Made by a program: the position numbers and the translations under genes
Assembly: GCF_016937535.1 (NCBI RefSeq)
Contig: NZ_JAFHKK010000022.1
Location: 1-40,429 of the forward strand
DNA from: Sulfurospirillum tamanense
Lineage (GTDB): Bacteria; Campylobacterota; Campylobacteria; Campylobacterales; Campylobacteraceae
DNA length: 40,429 bases
Reading direction: 5' to 3'
In this document: piece after piece, positions 39,701 to 40,429 of the stretch
How the letters are laid out: every line of letters begins with the position of its first letter
Position numbering within the stretch: position 1 is the first letter of the stretch
Notes under the pieces: generated by a model
Seen by the model: only the letters and a program-made list of their open reading frames with translations
The model's database searches: none
What the model was told of the DNA's origin: nothing

Positions 39701-40425
39701 AAAAGCTACCAAGAACCCCTGCCTTTACCATGCTAGAGTTAGTGTTTGTGATTGTTGTGATCGGCATCATCTCCGTTGTCGCTCTTCCGCGGATGAGCGA
39801 CAACAACCTTCGCACAGCTGCTGATCAAGTGGTGAGTCACATCCGCTATACGCAGCATTTAGCCATGCAAGACGATAAGTTTGACCCTGGTGATCTGGAG
39901 TGGTTTAAAGGGAGTTGGACAATCCGATTTTATGAAAACCTTTCCTTCACCAATACAGCTTGTCCTAAGGATAGAGATAAAGACGAGAAGGAATTTGAGG
40001 GCGTATGGGCATACGTTATTTTTTCTGACAAACCCAGTTATACGAGAAATCCAAATTTGACCGAAATGGCAAGAAATCCAGAAAATCCAAGCCAATTTTT
40101 GTCTGGTGGGTATAATAACACCCTGTGTGTTGATAACAGTGATAATGGTGTGAATGCTCAGTCTATGCCTCAACTCAGACTTCGCGAAGAGTATGGTATT
40201 ACAAGTATAATCTTTAGTGGAGGCTGTCGATCCAATATTCAATATATTAGTTTTGACTCCTTGGGAAGACCCTCGAATTCCTTTGCTAACACACTTCCTT
40301 ATGAGCTTGCTTCGCCAGGTTGGCATAAGCTTTTGACCCAACAATGCCGAATAATCCTTAGTAATGAAACAGACTCCATTACCATTGCCATTGAGCCAGA
40401 AACAGGTTTTGTTCATATTCTTTGA
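39697..40425 (+). CDS. Type II/IV pseudopilin-like protein
   Basis: A 242-residue protein with a prepilin leader: a short basic start, then the PilD cleavage/methylation site and hydrophobic helix AFTMLELVFVIVVIGIISVVALP (Ala replaces the usual Gly before Phe; Glu at +5 is present). The large C-terminal domain has four cysteines and is probably disulfide-bonded. GspH/FimT-like in size and layout. GTG start overlapping the previous stop. The gene ends 4 bases before the end of the window, so further pilus or secretion genes could follow. Confidence 0.87.
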   Translation: MKKLPRTPAFTMLELVFVIVVIGIISVVALPRMSDNNLRTAADQVVSHIRYTQHLAMQDDKFDPGDLEWFKGSWTIRFYENLSFTNTACPKDRDKDEKEFEGVWAYVIFSDKPSYTRNPNLTEMARNPENPSQFLSGGYNNTLCVDNSDNGVNAQSMPQLRLREEYGITSIIFSGGCRSNIQYISFDSLGRPSNSFANTLPYELASPGWHKLLTQQCRIILSNETDSITIAIEPETGFVHIL

Positions 40426-40429
40426 TTTC

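Noticed and set aside
1-40429. CRISPR repeat array or cas operon accompanying the CARF/Csx20 genes
   Set aside because: No regularly spaced 25-40 bp repeats and no Cas10, Cas1, Cas2, Csm or Cmr-type protein was found on either strand. The 20-base repeats at 17.2 and 18.3 kb are promoter elements 1.1 kb apart.

Overview
The window looks like a chromosomal segment from a free-living member of the Campylobacterota (former Epsilonproteobacteria), in or near Sulfurospirillum, though the genus is only a guess. The reasons are the gene neighbourhood mrp / ispDF / HP1021-type orphan regulator / sulfate-adenylyltransferase-like gene / pgpA (the Cj1606-Cj1610 order of Campylobacter jejuni), a fused IspDF, a long-form DapD, and the futalosine-pathway enzyme MqnE. 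No rRNA, tRNA, insertion sequence or CRISPR array was seen. There is no gene-free stretch longer than about 200 bases.

Layout. 1-276: end of a small unknown gene. 400-3353: a compact four-gene operon holding an unknown membrane protein, a Csx20-like protein, an HTH-WYL regulator, and a two-helix membrane protein with a CARF-type nucleotide-sensing domain. It follows a perfect 16-bp inverted repeat. 3369-5408: small housekeeping genes (GNAT, YigZ, YceI). 5486-9132: leftward pgpA, sat-like, HP1021-like and ispDF operon. 9200-13251: a two-component system divergent from a haem-binding exported protein and a membrane cytochrome c, lying between ispDF and mrp. 13417-14535: mrp. 14617-20084: a six-gene accessory block (WYL regulator, Cas4-like/DEDD nuclease, two unknowns, a leucine-rich-repeat protein, a PD-(D/E)XK nuclease). 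20129-40425: mostly core genes (dapD, diguanylate cyclase, ybiT, MFS, HIT, mltC-like, pfpI-like, glmS, glnD, trpB, mqnE, azgA-like permease plus phosphoribosyltransferase, trpG/pabA, a GT-C-like membrane protein, a pseudopilin).

The two accessory blocks are the most interesting parts. In the 14.6-20.1 kb block, three promoters (one leftward, two rightward) carry the same 17-20 bp element, each exactly 12 bp upstream of a TAnACT -10 box. This ties all six genes into one probable regulon, plausibly under the block's own WYL protein. The CARF/Csx20 operon uses the same geometry (GACA-N5-TGTC, 12 bp, TATACT), although its flanking sequence differs. Both blocks look like WYL-controlled, defence-type cassettes. 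The first resembles type III CRISPR cyclic-oligoadenylate signalling (membrane effector plus ring-nuclease-like protein), but no Cas10 or array lies in the window.

A third genome-scale signal is the palindrome TTACATGTAA. It occurs 18 times exactly between 3.6 and 36 kb, inside and between genes. Some copies form inverted pairs resembling terminators, and three supply the Tyr-Met-stop end of a protein. It is absent from the CARF operon and from the rightward half of the second block, consistent with those being acquired DNA.
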